DNA of 64,000 nt from an uncultured Sphingorhabdus sp. (GCA_947501885.1 CANMXN010000001.1:1178001-1242000); one strand, 5' to 3'; positions 17,681 to 28,118 are shown, numbered from the stretch's first letter. A program made the numbers and translations. The notes: a model not told the origin generated them from the letters alone.

Positions 17681-18379
17681 ATGGCTAAATTGAACAAAAA
17701 ACAAAAAGTACGCGCCGAGAAATTAGACGCAGATGCGATATATTCCTTTGACGATGCCTTGAAAATTTTGCGCGAAAATGCATCAAAGAAATTTGATGAA
17801 ACTGTCGAAATCGCAATGAACTTAGGTGTTGATCCACGCCATGCTGACCAAATGGTTCGCGGTGTTATCACCCTGCCCGCTGGTACAGGTAAAGACGCAA
17901 AAGTGGCTGTGTTCGCACGCGATGCAAAAGCTGAAGAAGCAACAGCCGCTGGTGCAGATAAAGTGGGCGCAGAAGATTTGATGGAAGCCATGCAAAATGG
18001 CGACTTGGATTATGACCGCGTTATCGCAACCCCTGATATGATGGGTGTTGTTGGCCGCTTGGGTAAAGTGCTTGGCCCAAAAGGCCTAATGCCTAACCCA
18101 AAGCTTGGCACGGTTACACCGAATGTAGCGCAAGCGGTTAAAGATGCCAAAGGTGGTCAAGTGGAATATCGCGTTGAAAAAATGGGCATCATCCACACTG
18201 GTATGGGCAAAATGAGTTTTTCTGATAAAGACATTAAAGCCAATTTTGATGCGCTTGTTAATGCTGTTATCAAAGCCAAACCATCGGGTGCTAAAGGCAA
18301 ATATGTTAAAAAATTATCCATAACCAGTACAATGGGACCTGGATTGAAAATTGACTTAAGCGATATTGAAGGCGCTTAA
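17681..18379 (+). CDS. rplA: 50S ribosomal protein L1
   Basis: L1 forms the mobile stalk at the E site and represses its own operon. The 232-residue protein has the signature [33 protein letters not shown], and [18 protein letters not shown]. An intrinsic terminator follows 26 bp after the stop, so rplJL is not in the same transcription unit. Confidence 0.98.
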   Translation: MAKLNKKQKVRAEKLDADAIYSFDDALKILRENASKKFDETVEIAMNLGVDPRHADQMVRGVITLPAGTGKDAKVAVFARDAKAEEATAAGADKVGAEDLMEAMQNGDLDYDRVIATPDMMGVVGRLGKVLGPKGLMPNPKLGTVTPNVAQAVKDAKGGQVEYRVEKMGIIHTGMGKMSFSDKDIKANFDALVNAVIKAKPSGAKGKYVKKLSITSTMGPGLKIDLSDIEGA

Positions 18380-18405
18380 ACGCTTTTAAAGCATATATTA
18401 TTTTC

Positions 18406-18440
18406 AAAGGCCGGTGGAGTGATCCACTGGCCTTTTTATT
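18406..18440 (+). terminator. intrinsic terminator after rplA
   Basis: A 13-bp stem (AAAGGCCGGTGGA / TCCACTGGCCTTT, one G-U pair) with loop GTGA is followed by TTTTTATT. It ends the secE-nusG-rplKA unit. Confidence 0.88.
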
Positions 18441-18525
18441 ATTACATCACAAATGAACATGATCATTGCCAACAAAAAGAGCCAAAACTTCTTTCTGGTT
18501 CTTCCGCATCATAATGATAAAATTA

Positions 18526-19335
18526 TCAGAAACGTGCTTTAAGGCCTAACCCTAATGAAAAGCTGTCAGTATCGCCTTCTAGAGCTGCATTAAACCCATC
18601 GGCACCACCACCGACAAAACGTCGTTCAAAATCACCGCTTGATACACGGGTATAGCGCCCTTCCAAAAATATATCCAAATTCTTAGACAATTGAGTCTTC
18701 ACACCAAGGCGATTATTAACAACAAAATCCGTTGATGAACCTTCAATATCAAATGTAGGCGCTGTCGCAATGCCATTATTCGGGAAATAAGCAATATTGG
18801 TATCAACAATACCAACTCCAAGACCGCCGCCAAAATATGGAATGATTTTCTGTCCGTCTTTGAAAATTAGGTCGCTATTATAATTAAATTGAATGGTGGT
18901 AACATTAATATCACCAATAAAAATTTGATTGCCGCCGTTAAAGTCGCCACTATCAACATCAGCCTCAGCATAGCCCACTTCCAGTTCAAAGCTGGGAATT
19001 AAAAAACCAATAAAACCTCTTGAGAGCTTATAACCAATGCCGCCGCGTACATTATAACCAGTATCATAATCGACATTAACAAAGGCTGGTGCACCTGTCA
19101 CACCTGGTACATTGGCATCGGGTTGTTGAATACCAAAAAAGTTAGAATCTTGGAAAAACTCGGCCCCACCGCTCAACGTAACATAAACGCCGCTATCGGC
19201 ATAAGGCCCTCTGTCGGGATTGCCGTCTTCAACTCTTTCTTCCTCATTATTTGCATCGCCTTCTTGGGCATAGGCAGGAGCGAGCATAATGGAACATAAA
19301 AATACAGCCGAGAGAGTTTTGGTGAATTTGAGCAT
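18526..19335 (-). CDS. outer-membrane beta-barrel protein
   Basis: The frame is open from 19362, but ATG 19335 is preferred (AGGA upstream, and the signal peptide MLKFTKTLSAVFLC...APAYAQ then starts properly), giving 269 residues. After an acidic linker (EEERVEDGNPDRG) the chain alternates barrel strands (YVTLSGGAEFF, YNVRGGIGYKL, FIPSFELEVGYAEA, VNNRLGVKTQL, IFLEGRYTRV) and ends in LGLGLKARF with terminal Phe. It resembles the porin/OmpA-like 8-strand outer-membrane family. It interrupts the usual rplA-rplJ contact and is convergent with rplA. Confidence 0.8.
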   Translation of the reverse strand: MLKFTKTLSAVFLCSIMLAPAYAQEGDANNEEERVEDGNPDRGPYADSGVYVTLSGGAEFFQDSNFFGIQQPDANVPGVTGAPAFVNVDYDTGYNVRGGIGYKLSRGFIGFLIPSFELEVGYAEADVDSGDFNGGNQIFIGDINVTTIQFNYNSDLIFKDGQKIIPYFGGGLGVGIVDTNIAYFPNNGIATAPTFDIEGSSTDFVVNNRLGVKTQLSKNLDIFLEGRYTRVSSGDFERRFVGGGADGFNAALEGDTDSFSLGLGLKARF

Positions 19336-19758
19336 TTGATATTTTCCTATTATGAGAGCCATGACTATGTTTCGTCATATTATGCTATTGGTTACAATAT
19401 TTCGTCTATATCATTATAGCAAGTCAAGCTAGTAAGGGCACAGCATTATTCCCATATTGACAAATAGATTTGATCGTCTAATGCAACCTCTGAAGATTAC
19501 AGAATCATTATTTTGAATTTGTAATCTCCGTCCGAGACAGTTGGTGAAAGTAATTTGGCTTTCTTAATTTCCAGCCTAGGCGGGGTAGAAATTTATGATG
19601 TTGGGTCACCATCATCGCTGATATATATATATCAGGCTTCCCCACGGACAATTCGCCGCAATGGCATTGAGAAGGGCTTGGAAGCAATTTTCAAAATCAT
19701 TGTATTATAGAAGCGTTTTGATGCGCATGAAAATGTGTATCATGACAAGGAGAAAAGC
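19336..19758 (+). promoter_or_regulatory. non-coding leader upstream of rplJL (probable L10 leader)
   Basis: These 423 bp have no credible gene. The half near rplJ includes a GC-rich element (CCTAGGCGGGGTAGAA, about 19574-19590), a perfect 16-bp palindrome of TA steps (TGATATATATATATCA, 19619-19634) and CTTCCCC that can pair with the first element. By position it should hold the rplJL promoter and the structured mRNA that L10(L12)4 binds for autoregulation. The far end includes the promoter of the divergent outer-membrane protein gene. Confidence 0.45.
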
Positions 19759-20268
19759 ATGAACCGTAATGAAAAAACGGAAGCCGTATCTTCGCTAAAC
19801 GCAGTTTTCAACGAAGCGGCTGTTGTCGTGGTTACCCGTAATTTGGGTTTAACCGTGACAGAGTCAACCGAGCTTCGGAACAAAATGCGCGATGCAGATG
19901 CAAGCTTTAGAGTTGCAAAAAACCGCCTTGCCAAAATCGCACTCAAAGACACGCAATATGAAACTATCGGAGAACATCTGACAGGTCCTACTGCGCTCGC
20001 AACATCAACAGATCCGGTCGCAGCAGCAAAAATTGTGGTCGAATTTGCCAAAACCAACGACAGGCTTGAAATTGTCGGCGGAGCGATGGGCGATACAGTC
20101 TTAGATTTGGCTGGCGTAAAAGCATTGGCATCTATGCCCTCACTCGACGAATTACGCGGAACCATTGTTGGATTGCTCAATGCACCAGCAACGAAAATCG
20201 CTCAAATTGCGACTGCACCTGCTAATAAATTGGCACGTGTTGTTGGGGCTTATGCCGCAAGCGAATAA
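19759..20268 (+). CDS. rplJ: 50S ribosomal protein L10
   Basis: L10 anchors L7/L12 dimers to the ribosomal stalk. ATG 19759 (AAGGAG 8 nt upstream) gives 169 residues beginning MNRNEKTEAVSSL; the upstream in-frame ATG at 19735 lacks support. FRVAKNRLAKIAL and LTGPTALATSTDPVAAAKIV are L10 signatures, with the Ala-rich L12-binding helix at the end. Confidence 0.97.
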   Translation: MNRNEKTEAVSSLNAVFNEAAVVVVTRNLGLTVTESTELRNKMRDADASFRVAKNRLAKIALKDTQYETIGEHLTGPTALATSTDPVAAAKIVVEFAKTNDRLEIVGGAMGDTVLDLAGVKALASMPSLDELRGTIVGLLNAPATKIAQIATAPANKLARVVGAYAASE

Positions 20269-20332
20269 GCTTAAACGAAATAATTAGATATTAACGGGCA
20301 TATGCCCATATTAAATTTTGGAGTATTATAAC

Positions 20333-20707
20333 ATGGCAGATATTGCTAAAATCGTAGAAGATCTTTCTAAACTAACCGTATTGGAAGCTGCTGAATTGGC
20401 TACCGCACTTGAAGAAAAATGGGGCGTGAGCGCAGCTGCTGCAGTTGCTGTTGCAGCACCAGCCGCTGGCGGCGGCGGTGAAGCTGCAGCTGAGAAAGAC
20501 GAATTTGACGTGATCTTAACCGGTGATGGCGGCAAGAAAATCCAAGTGATTAAAGAAGTCCGTGCGATCACACAGCTTGGCCTAACCGAAGCCAAAGCCC
20601 TTGTTGAAGGTGCACCTAAAGCGGTTAAAGAAGGCGTTAGCAAAGCTGAAGCCGAAGAAATTAAAGGCAAAATCGAAGCAGCTGGCGGTACCGTCGAGCT
20701 TAAATAA
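20333..20707 (+). CDS. rplL: 50S ribosomal protein L7/L12
   Basis: The 124-residue protein starts [22 protein letters not shown] (N-terminal dimer domain), has an Ala/Gly hinge ([14 protein letters not shown]) and the C-terminal factor-binding domain ([40 protein letters not shown]). The ATG at 20333 rather than 20318 is chosen by homology, with GGAG upstream. It is followed by a terminator. Confidence 0.98.
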   Translation: MADIAKIVEDLSKLTVLEAAELATALEEKWGVSAAAAVAVAAPAAGGGGEAAAEKDEFDVILTGDGGKKIQVIKEVRAITQLGLTEAKALVEGAPKAVKEGVSKAEAEEIKGKIEAAGGTVELK

Positions 20708-20728
20708 GCTTTTTAGCCAACACATTAT

Positions 20729-20757
20729 AAGGGCGGTTCCTCACGGAGCCGCCTTTT
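20729..20757 (+). terminator. intrinsic terminator after rplL
   Basis: The hairpin AAGGGCGGTTCC-TCAC-GGAGCCGCCTTTT lies 21 bp after the rplL stop, with a short T-run. It separates rplJL from the genes before rpoB. Confidence 0.85.
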
Positions 20758-20918
20758 GTATGAGCAACAGAATCTTACAACCGAAAAATATTACAACTGA
20801 AAGATATTACACAGTCTAATTATAGGAATAATAAACAAAGATAAGCAACATCATTAATGCTCGCACTCATATTTAATCACATTGTAGAGAATTGGGCCAA
20901 TATATAGCCATTAAGCAA

Positions 20919-21047
20919 TTACGCTAAATAAGGCACCGTGTAATTGGGACTATCATTGGTATCATCCCTTTCATCATGGAAAGATGAACAAGCCGACACC
21001 AGCAACAAAGCTGTCGATAACAGTAGATATTTAGAAATATGCTTCAT
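20919..21047 (-). CDS. small lipoprotein, 42 residues
   Basis: The frame starts at ATG 21047 with AAGGA 6 nt upstream and ends TAA at 20919. The product MKHISKYLLLSTALLLVSAC has a positively charged start, a hydrophobic core and a lipobox (LVSAC, cysteine 20), leaving only a 23-residue acidic tail (SSFHDERDDTNDSPNY...). The combination of Shine-Dalgarno, signal peptide and lipobox makes a real gene likely despite its size. Function unknown. Confidence 0.55.
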   Translation of the reverse strand: MKHISKYLLLSTALLLVSACSSFHDERDDTNDSPNYTVPYLA

Positions 21048-21176
21048 GACCATCCTTATGGATAACATATGTTACATTCTTATGAAAAAGTCAAGGTAAA
21101 TCAACTTCTTTTAACCTGTACATTATTACAATAGTAGATTGATTAAATTATTCGTCAAAATAACGATCAATACACA

Positions 21177-21452
21177 TTATAAATCTGGCTTTTCGTGATA
21201 AAAATCTACACGCATTTCCATATCATCACTTAAAGGCGTGACATAATGATATTGCAATGGCGTGATCAATGCATGCTGCGGAGCATGCAATTCTTGACTC
21301 TCTTGCGTTTCCTCTATCATGTAAAGGAGCGAGCCTTTTAAGACGCATAAAACACCCCATACTCCTGCTTTTGTATTATGTGCTTTGCGCAGCGCTGCTG
21401 GGAGCGATTGTGCTGTAAATATAGGCGTCGAACGATAGGGTTTATGCATCAC
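21177..21452 (-). CDS. DUF1971 (TehB-like) cupin protein
   Basis: The 91-residue protein has LPAALRKAHNTKAGVWGVL near residue 17, then LKGSLLYMIEE and ALITPLQYHYVTPL, the pattern of the DUF1971 small cupin found alone or at the N-terminus of some tellurite-resistance TehB proteins. It overlaps the end of the truncated haemoglobin gene by 11 bp or fewer (ATG 21452 or 21449), so the two are translationally linked. DUF1971 genes often sit near haemoglobin or nitrite/NO-related genes; the link here is inference. Confidence 0.8.
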   Translation of the reverse strand: MMHKPYRSTPIFTAQSLPAALRKAHNTKAGVWGVLCVLKGSLLYMIEETQESQELHAPQHALITPLQYHYVTPLSDDMEMRVDFYHEKPDL

Positions 21453-21900
21453 TTTTTATACCTTTAATAATACCGAAACCAGTATCTTCTATACCTATGC
21501 CGATTTTGAGACTCTTCGCTATTCGTTGCGCTCTATCTTTAAACATATTGACCGCTTCTTCATTCTCAACAAGTTGATCAACCACTCTATCCCATAAACA
21601 AAGCCAAGCATCAAAATGTTGAACCTTCAGTCCTTTAATAGCGATATGTTTGCCCATAGGATTACCATGGTAACGGCCTGACTCTATAGCGATAGAAGTC
21701 CAAAAATCTTTCATACGAGCCAAATGCGGCTCCCAATTTTCAACCTTACTTGCGAAAATAGGTCCGAGGAGGTCATGGGTTTGAATATGCCTATAAAATG
21801 TTTCCACCATTTCAGAAATCAGGGTTTCATCAACACCCATAGCATTGGCTTGCGCTATTTTCTCTCTTCTCGCTTTTTGTGCAAAGCTTTCTTCTGACAT
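21442..21900 (-). CDS. group III truncated haemoglobin
   Basis: The 152-residue haem protein has the group III pattern: VETFYRHIQTHDLLGPIFAS near residue 31 (B-helix Tyr), WEPHLARMKDFWTSIAIESG, RYHGNPMGKH, and the proximal His in LKVQHFDAWLCLW. Group III trHbs bind O2, NO or sulfide tightly and are linked to NO detoxification in other bacteria. It shares a short overlap with the DUF1971 cupin gene downstream. Confidence 0.88.
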   Translation of the reverse strand: MSEESFAQKARREKIAQANAMGVDETLISEMVETFYRHIQTHDLLGPIFASKVENWEPHLARMKDFWTSIAIESGRYHGNPMGKHIAIKGLKVQHFDAWLCLWDRVVDQLVENEEAVNMFKDRAQRIAKSLKIGIGIEDTGFGIIKGIKSDA

Positions 21901-21934
21901 ATCTATTCCAAAAGTTTATACGCATTATATTAGG

Positions 21935-22483
21935 TTAAAATTTAAATGCTAGTCTTGCACCCATCATATCAATACCAGGGTTCTGTCGACCAAAAATTCG
22001 TGCATGACTAACATGTAACCATGTCAGTTCAACAGATAATTTTTCGCTCACTTCATATCCTAAGACCAATTCAGGCTCGAATAACACCGCAGAACCTAAA
22101 TCGGTGCGCCTGCCATCGCTCAATCGGAAACGTTGCGCTGTGCGGCCTTGCAATGCAATACCAATACCTGGTCTAAAATAGAGCTTGTTAGCCACATCAA
22201 TATGCCAACTTAAACCACCCGCTACAAAGCTGGTATCTCCGCTCCTATTTATTGATGCCAAAACATAAAGCGATGGGGAGCCTATTGATTCCAGAGCTTT
22301 TTCAGGTTCACCTCTAATTCCGATCTGAATATTGATGCCGCCTTCATCAATCTCAGCTGAAAAGGGCGTATCCACACCATTGACATTAGCACCAACAAAA
22401 ACCTCTTCTGCACAGGCTTGCGCGGGATAGAGAAAGAACGAAAGCAGACATATAGTAGATGAAAGAATAAAACCCTTTATCAT
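21935..22483 (-). CDS. acyloxyacyl hydrolase (PagL-like lipid A deacylase)
   Basis: The 182-residue protein has a signal peptide (to about ACAEE) and the PagL-type barrel ending in Phe (GARLAFKF). The C-terminal block SVELTWLHVSHARIFGRQNPGID corresponds to the catalytic region of PagL; quoted in part, LTWLHVSHARIFG has His and Ser in the H-x-S arrangement, with NPGID following. Where the family usually has Asn after the Ser it has His. PagL removes the 3-O acyl chain of lipid A in the outer membrane. The start overlaps the membrane-protein gene upstream by 4 nt (ATGA). Confidence 0.75.
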   Translation of the reverse strand: MIKGFILSSTICLLSFFLYPAQACAEEVFVGANVNGVDTPFSAEIDEGGINIQIGIRGEPEKALESIGSPSLYVLASINRSGDTSFVAGGLSWHIDVANKLYFRPGIGIALQGRTAQRFRLSDGRRTDLGSAVLFEPELVLGYEVSEKLSVELTWLHVSHARIFGRQNPGIDMMGARLAFKF

Positions 22484-22971
22484 CCAAGCAACATATGATG
22501 CAGATATATTACAGAATCGCGAATATCAAAAATGAAAGAGAAGATAATCACCAATGTAATCCAGCCACTCCAATATTTGTAAAAGCTTTTCTCTTTCATA
22601 AAGGGCCGGTTTCTGAGCAGCAAATATAGCCCTGGAGTCCAAAAAATTAAATGCATTAAGGCCACCAACCCTGATAAAGGCAAAAGCCCCATCATATTTT
22701 CTAAGATGAATTTGGAGAATAATATACCAACGATCAGCCCGCCAACGACCCAGCGTGCCTCAATGCGTTTCCATATAAATAATAGGCCTAGCGCAAAGCT
22801 GAACATCATAATGCCCAACCAATATTTTACCCATGTCGGTGAATTAGCGATACCTTCTTCATTCCAAAGTTCAAGCGCTTGATTACCAGCTTGAATAGTT
22901 TCTTGTGCCATCACGCTCACAGGACATAGTAGTGCAAGTGCAACAACAACACAGATCAACTTTTTATGCAT
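22480..22971 (-). CDS. hypothetical membrane protein
   Basis: ATG 22971 is chosen over 22989 because AAGGAG lies 6 nt before it and the signal peptide (MHKKLICVVVALALLCPVS) then begins normally. The 163-residue protein has three to four further hydrophobic helices (YWLGIMMFSFALGLLFIW, VVGGLIVGILFSKFI, LVALMHLIFWTPGLYLLL, WITLVIIFSFIFD). No family is recognised. It is coupled to the PagL-like gene by an ATGA overlap, suggesting shared envelope function. Confidence 0.6.
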   Translation of the reverse strand: MHKKLICVVVALALLCPVSVMAQETIQAGNQALELWNEEGIANSPTWVKYWLGIMMFSFALGLLFIWKRIEARWVVGGLIVGILFSKFILENMMGLLPLSGLVALMHLIFWTPGLYLLLRNRPFMKEKSFYKYWSGWITLVIIFSFIFDIRDSVIYLHHMLLG

Positions 22972-23167
22972 CTCATTCTCCTTAATCATATGAAGTTAGC
23001 CAAATATAGCAAATGCGCAAATTATTTTTACATATATAACCAACCGTCAATCTCCGAAGCATATATTATATCAACATAGCCTCATAACCTTTATAAAGTG
23101 ATTGAATATAGCCGCCAAATAGTCGAACAAATTATATCAATGACCAACTGTACAAGCGATTCATAAT

Positions 23168-23719
23168 ATGCCGGCCCATGACGATCTAAAAGCCCTTGTA
23201 AGAACCATTCCAAATTATCCCAAAGACGGCATAGAATTTCGGGATATATCGACATTGCTGATGGATGGCGGCGCGTTTCGCAATGTGATTGATAGATTGG
23301 CAGCGCACATTGATCCGCAAAATTATGATCGCATAGCAGGGTTAGAAGCGCGTGGTTTCATTATCGCATCGGGGCTTAGTTATGCTCTGGGCTTGGGCCA
23401 AATCATGCTGCGTAAAAAAGGGAAATTGCCTTTTAGCAATGCGTCCGACGTCATAGGCGTCAATTATGATTTGGAATATGGCCAAGACCGTATTGAAATG
23501 CACCGCGATGCGCTCAAAGAGGGGGAGCGTATTTTATTGGTCGATGACTTACTAGCAACGGGCGGCACAGCATTGGCAGGTGCTTCCTTACTACGTCAAG
23601 CAGGGGCAATCGTTGACACAGCTTTATTCGTGATTAATTTGCCCGATCTGGGCGGTGCGCAAAAATTACACGATGATGACATTACCGCGCATTGCCTGAT
23701 AGAATTTGAGGGCGATTAA
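23168..23719 (+). CDS. apt: adenine phosphoribosyltransferase
   Basis: Apt salvages adenine to AMP with PRPP. The 183-residue protein has the Apt start (LKALVRTIPNYPKDGIEFRD), AGLEARGFIIASGLSYALG, LRKKGKLP and the PRPP loop ILLVDDLLATGGTAL near residue 120. All expected residues are present. It is monocistronic, 250 bp before rpoB. Confidence 0.97.
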   Translation: MPAHDDLKALVRTIPNYPKDGIEFRDISTLLMDGGAFRNVIDRLAAHIDPQNYDRIAGLEARGFIIASGLSYALGLGQIMLRKKGKLPFSNASDVIGVNYDLEYGQDRIEMHRDALKEGERILLVDDLLATGGTALAGASLLRQAGAIVDTALFVINLPDLGGAQKLHDDDITAHCLIEFEGD

Positions 23720-23969
23720 TTTGGTTAAAAGCCCTCTTGACGCAAACCCTACAACTCCCTAATAGAGCCACATATACCGTCAGCTTTCGAGACAATTTTG
23801 CAATCGCGCAGCAAAATCAAGAATGAAAATGACGGTTTTTCATACGCGAAAAAGCTGCAAGCTGAGAGCATCTTTACGGTGTATCTATGGCTATGCGGCC
23901 TTTGTTGTATGGAAATGCGCATTCGAAAAAGATTGACGTAACAAATATTTAGCGAGGCTCAAGCACATC

Positions 23970-26900
23970 ATGGCGACCAAAGCAGCTCCCGACAAAATCA
24001 CCCGCACACGGCGTATCCGCAAAATCTTCGGCGATATTCACGAAGTAATTGATATGCCAAATCTCATCGAGGTTCAGCGCGAATCTTATGAGCAATTTTT
24101 ACGCAGCGACAAATCTATCGGATATGTCTCTGGTCTTGAAAAAACATTGCGCGGTGTTTTTCCTATTCGTGATTTCGCGGGAACAGCGGAACTGGACTTC
24201 GTTCATTATGAGCTTGAAGATCCCAAATATGATGTAGAAGAATGTCGCCAGCGCGGTATTACTTATGCAGCGCCCATGAAAGTCACTTTGCGCCTCATCG
24301 TATTTGAGGTTGATCCCGATACAGAAGCGCGCAGCGTTCTCGATATTAAAGAGCAAGATGTCTATATGGGCGACATGCCATTGATGACAGAGAATGGTAC
24401 TTTCTTTGTCAATGGTACAGAGCGCGTTATCGTCAGCCAAATGCACCGTTCGCCAGGTGTTTTGTTCGACCATGATCGCGGCAAAACGCATGCATCGGGC
24501 AAATTTCTATTCGCCGCCCGCGTCATTCCATATCGCGGTAGCTGGTTAGATTTTGAATTTGATGCCAAAGACATTGTCAATGTGCGTATTGACCGCAAAC
24601 GTAAATTGCCCGTCACCACATTGCTTTATGCATTGGGTATGGATGATGAAGATATTTTAGGCCATTTCTATGAAAAGGTGAGCTTTGAGCGCGCTAAAGA
24701 TGGTTGGAAAATTCCATTCAACGCTGAAGCATGGCGCTCTAACAAACCTATTTTTGACGTTGTCGACGCCGATAGCGGCGAAGTCATTTTCCCAATGGGG
24801 CAGAAAGTAACGCCGCGCGCTGCCAAAAAAGCAGAAAAAGAAGGGATGAAAAACATCCTTCTTCCAACCGAAGAAATTTTCGGTCGTTACAGCGCTTATG
24901 ATCTGATCAACGAGAAAACGGGTGAGATTTATATTGAGGCAGGTGATGAAGTCACCGCTGAAAATCTCGAGAAACTTGATAAAGCTGGTATTGATACGCT
25001 TGAGCTGCTTGATATTGATCATATTGTTACAGGGGCCTGGATTCGCAATACATTAAAGGCTGATAAGGCCGAAAATGGTGATATGGGCTTAGATGCAATT
25101 TACCGCGTTATGCGACCTGGTGAACCGCCTACCCGCGAAACCGCTGATGCCTTATTTGAAGGCTTATTCTTTGATGAAGAACGCTATGACCTTAGCGCGG
25201 TCGGCCGCGTCAAACTAAACATGCGTCTAGCATTAGATGCCGAAGATACGCACACAACATTACGTAAAGAAGATATTCTGGCCGTGGTGAAAGAATTGGT
25301 CGATCTAAAAGACGGTAAAGGCGAGATTGATGATATTGATAATCTTGGTAACCGCCGTGTTCGCTCAGTTGGTGAATTGCTAGAGAACCAATATCGCGTT
25401 GGCCTGCTTCGCATGGAGCGTGCTGTTAAAGAACGGATGAGCAGCGTTGATGTATCTACAGTGATGCCCAATGACCTTATCAACGCCAAACCAGCCGTTG
25501 CTGCTGTGCGTGAATTTTTCGGATCATCGCAGCTTTCCCAATTTATGGATCAAACCAATCCTCTGTCTGAAGTAACGCACAAACGCCGCGTTTCTGCATT
25601 GGGACCAGGCGGCTTAACCCGCGAACGCGCAGGTTTTGAAGTCCGCGATGTTCACCCAACACACTATGGCCGTATTTGCCCGATTGAAACGCCAGAGGGA
25701 CCAAATATTGGTTTGATTAACTCGCTATCATCGTTCAGCCGCGTTAACAAATATGGTTTTATCGAAACGCCTTACCGCAAAATCATCGACGGCAAAGTGA
25801 CCGACGAAGTGGTCTATCTCTCTGCGATGGAAGAGCAAAAGCATACCGTTGCACAGGCCAATGCTGATTTAAACGAAGATGGCAGTTTTGCTGAAGAAGT
25901 CGTATCAGCCCGTCAAGCAGGTGAATTTTTGATCGCACCACGTGATATTATCACCCTTATGGATGTTTCGCCCAAGCAGCTTGTGTCAGTTGCAGCATCG
26001 CTCATTCCTTTCCTAGAAAATGATGATGCGAACCGCGCGCTTATGGGATCAAACATGCAACGCCAAGCGGTACCTTTGGTTAAAGCCGAGGCTCCTCTTG
26101 TGGGAACAGGGATGGAAGAAACCGTGGCCCGCGATTCTGGCGCTGCTATTGCGGCACGCCGTAGCGGTATTGTAGATCAGGTGGACGCAACACGCATCGT
26201 TGTTCGTGTTACGGGTGAAGTCGAAGCAGGACAATCTGGCGTTGATATTTACACCTTACAAAAGTTTCAACGCTCTAACCAAAACACCTGTATCAACCAA
26301 CGCCCCTTGGTGAAAATGGGCGATGAGATTATGGCAGGCGATATAATCGCCGATGGTCCATCAACCGAGCTAGGCGAATTGGCATTAGGCAAAAACAGCC
26401 TCGTCGCCTTTATGCCTTGGAATGGTTATAACTATGAAGATAGTATCTTAATTTCTGAGCGTATTGTGAAAGACGATGTCTTTACCTCAATCCATATCGA
26501 AGAATTTGAGGTTATGGCCCGCGATACGAAACTTGGCCCAGAAGATATTACCCGCGATATTCCCAATGTTGGCGAAGAAGCACTTCGTAGCCTTGATGAA
26601 GCCGGCATCGTCTATATTGGTGCACAGGTTCACCCTGGTGACATTTTGGTGGGTAAAATCACACCAAAAGGCGAAAGCCCAATGACGCCAGAAGAGAAAT
26701 TGCTCCGTGCAATCTTTGGTGAAAAAGCATCAGATGTCCGTGATACATCCTTACGCTTGCCGCCGGGTGTTGCCGGTACAGTTGTAGAAGTAAGGGTCTT
26801 TAACCGTCACGGTATTGACAAAGATGAACGTGCGCTAGCGATTGAACGTGATGAAATTGAGCGTCTTGCAAAAGACCGCGAAGATGAACGTTCCATTCTG

Positions 26901-28118
26901 AACCGTGCAACCTACAACCGCCTCAAAGATATGTTGATAGGCCAAACAGCAACCGATGCTCCTATGGGTTTCCCTAAAGGCGCAAAGATTGATGAAGAAA
27001 ATATCATGTTGATTGATCGCCATCAATGGTTCGATATTGCGGTTAAGGATGATAAAGTTCAATCTGATCTCGAAGCGGTTAAAGTTCAATATGACGAAGC
27101 GGTTAAATTGATCGTTGAGAAATTTGAAGATCGCCGTGAGAAATTAGAACGCGGAGATGAACTATCACCTGGCGTTCTGAAAATGGTAAAAGTCTTTGTT
27201 GCGGTAAAACGCAAATTGCAGCCTGGCGATAAAATGGCGGGACGTCATGGTAACAAAGGTGTTATTTCGCGCATTCTTCCGCAAGAAGATATGCCGTTCC
27301 TTGAAGATGGCACACCCGTTGATGTTGTGCTTAACCCGCTTGGGGTTCCAAGCCGAATGAATGTCGGACAAATTTTCGAAACCCATTTGGGCTGGGCCGC
27401 ACGTGGACTCGGACAACAAATCACCAAAGCTTTGGATGAGTATAAATTGGCCAATCCAAACCCAGAAGCTGGCGCACCGCCAGAGGCTATCCGCGAAGTC
27501 CTCACCCATGCTTATGGCGATGATTATGCCAAAGAGATTAAACGTCGCAGCGATAGCGAAGTTATGGAATTGGCCAATTATCTGAAACCAGGTGTCCCTA
27601 TGGGTACACCCGTATTTGATGGCGCACGCGAAGCTGACGTTTCGATCATGCTTGAAAAAGCAGGGTTGGATTCATCGGGTCAGGTTGATTTGTTCGATGG
27701 CCGCACAGGTGATCGTTTCGACCGTAAAGTTACCGTTGGCTATATATATATGCTGAAATTGCATCACTTGGTTGATGATAAAATTCACGCCCGTTCTATT
27801 GGGCCATATAGCCTTGTCACGCAGCAACCATTGGGCGGTAAAGCACAATTTGGTGGTCAGCGCTTTGGTGAGATGGAAGTGTGGGCACTACAAGCTTATG
27901 GCGCGGCTTATACGCTTCAAGAAATGCTCACCGTGAAGTCAGATGATGTGATCGGGCGGACCAAAGTGTATGAAAGCATCGTCAAAGGCGATGACAGCTT
28001 TGAAACGGGTATCCCAGAAAGCTTCAATGTTCTTGTGAAAGAAATGCGTTCATTGGGTATGAATGTAGAGCTGAAATCACATGAGGATGACGACGACGTC
28101 CCAGAAGCGGCGGAGTGA
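23970..28118 (+). CDS. rpoB: DNA-directed RNA polymerase subunit beta
   Basis: The 1382-residue protein is the usual alphaproteobacterial length. The rifampicin pocket starts at G518 ([20 protein letters not shown]); compared with E. coli it has N518T, I524V and I530V, but the positions where resistance changes are most common (Asp516, His526, Ser531 by E. coli numbering) are wild type. [17 protein letters not shown] and the C-terminal region ([20 protein letters not shown]) are intact. The C-terminus ends in an acidic tail ([12 protein letters not shown]). It lies 82 bp upstream of rpoC. Confidence 0.99.
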   Translation: MATKAAPDKITRTRRIRKIFGDIHEVIDMPNLIEVQRESYEQFLRSDKSIGYVSGLEKTLRGVFPIRDFAGTAELDFVHYELEDPKYDVEECRQRGITYAAPMKVTLRLIVFEVDPDTEARSVLDIKEQDVYMGDMPLMTENGTFFVNGTERVIVSQMHRSPGVLFDHDRGKTHASGKFLFAARVIPYRGSWLDFEFDAKDIVNVRIDRKRKLPVTTLLYALGMDDEDILGHFYEKVSFERAKDGWKIPFNAEAWRSNKPIFDVVDADSGEVIFPMGQKVTPRAAKKAEKEGMKNILLPTEEIFGRYSAYDLINEKTGEIYIEAGDEVTAENLEKLDKAGIDTLELLDIDHIVTGAWIRNTLKADKAENGDMGLDAIYRVMRPGEPPTRETADALFEGLFFDEERYDLSAVGRVKLNMRLALDAEDTHTTLRKEDILAVVKELVDLKDGKGEIDDIDNLGNRRVRSVGELLENQYRVGLLRMERAVKERMSSVDVSTVMPNDLINAKPAVAAVREFFGSSQLSQFMDQTNPLSEVTHKRRVSALGPGGLTRERAGFEVRDVHPTHYGRICPIETPEGPNIGLINSLSSFSRVNKYGFIETPYRKIIDGKVTDEVVYLSAMEEQKHTVAQANADLNEDGSFAEEVVSARQAGEFLIAPRDIITLMDVSPKQLVSVAASLIPFLENDDANRALMGSNMQRQAVPLVKAEAPLVGTGMEETVARDSGAAIAARRSGIVDQVDATRIVVRVTGEVEAGQSGVDIYTLQKFQRSNQNTCINQRPLVKMGDEIMAGDIIADGPSTELGELALGKNSLVAFMPWNGYNYEDSILISERIVKDDVFTSIHIEEFEVMARDTKLGPEDITRDIPNVGEEALRSLDEAGIVYIGAQVHPGDILVGKITPKGESPMTPEEKLLRAIFGEKASDVRDTSLRLPPGVAGTVVEVRVFNRHGIDKDERALAIERDEIERLAKDREDERSILNRATYNRLKDMLIGQTATDAPMGFPKGAKIDEENIMLIDRHQWFDIAVKDDKVQSDLEAVKVQYDEAVKLIVEKFEDRREKLERGDELSPGVLKMVKVFVAVKRKLQPGDKMAGRHGNKGVISRILPQEDMPFLEDGTPVDVVLNPLGVPSRMNVGQIFETHLGWAARGLGQQITKALDEYKLANPNPEAGAPPEAIREVLTHAYGDDYAKEIKRRSDSEVMELANYLKPGVPMGTPVFDGAREADVSIMLEKAGLDSSGQVDLFDGRTGDRFDRKVTVGYIYMLKLHHLVDDKIHARSIGPYSLVTQQPLGGKAQFGGQRFGEMEVWALQAYGAAYTLQEMLTVKSDDVIGRTKVYESIVKGDDSFETGIPESFNVLVKEMRSLGMNVELKSHEDDDDVPEAAE

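Noticed and set aside
23823-23928. short ATG frame before rpoB (MKMTVFHTRKSCK...)
   Set aside because: No Shine-Dalgarno, cysteine/arginine-rich and no homology pattern; more likely untranslated leader.
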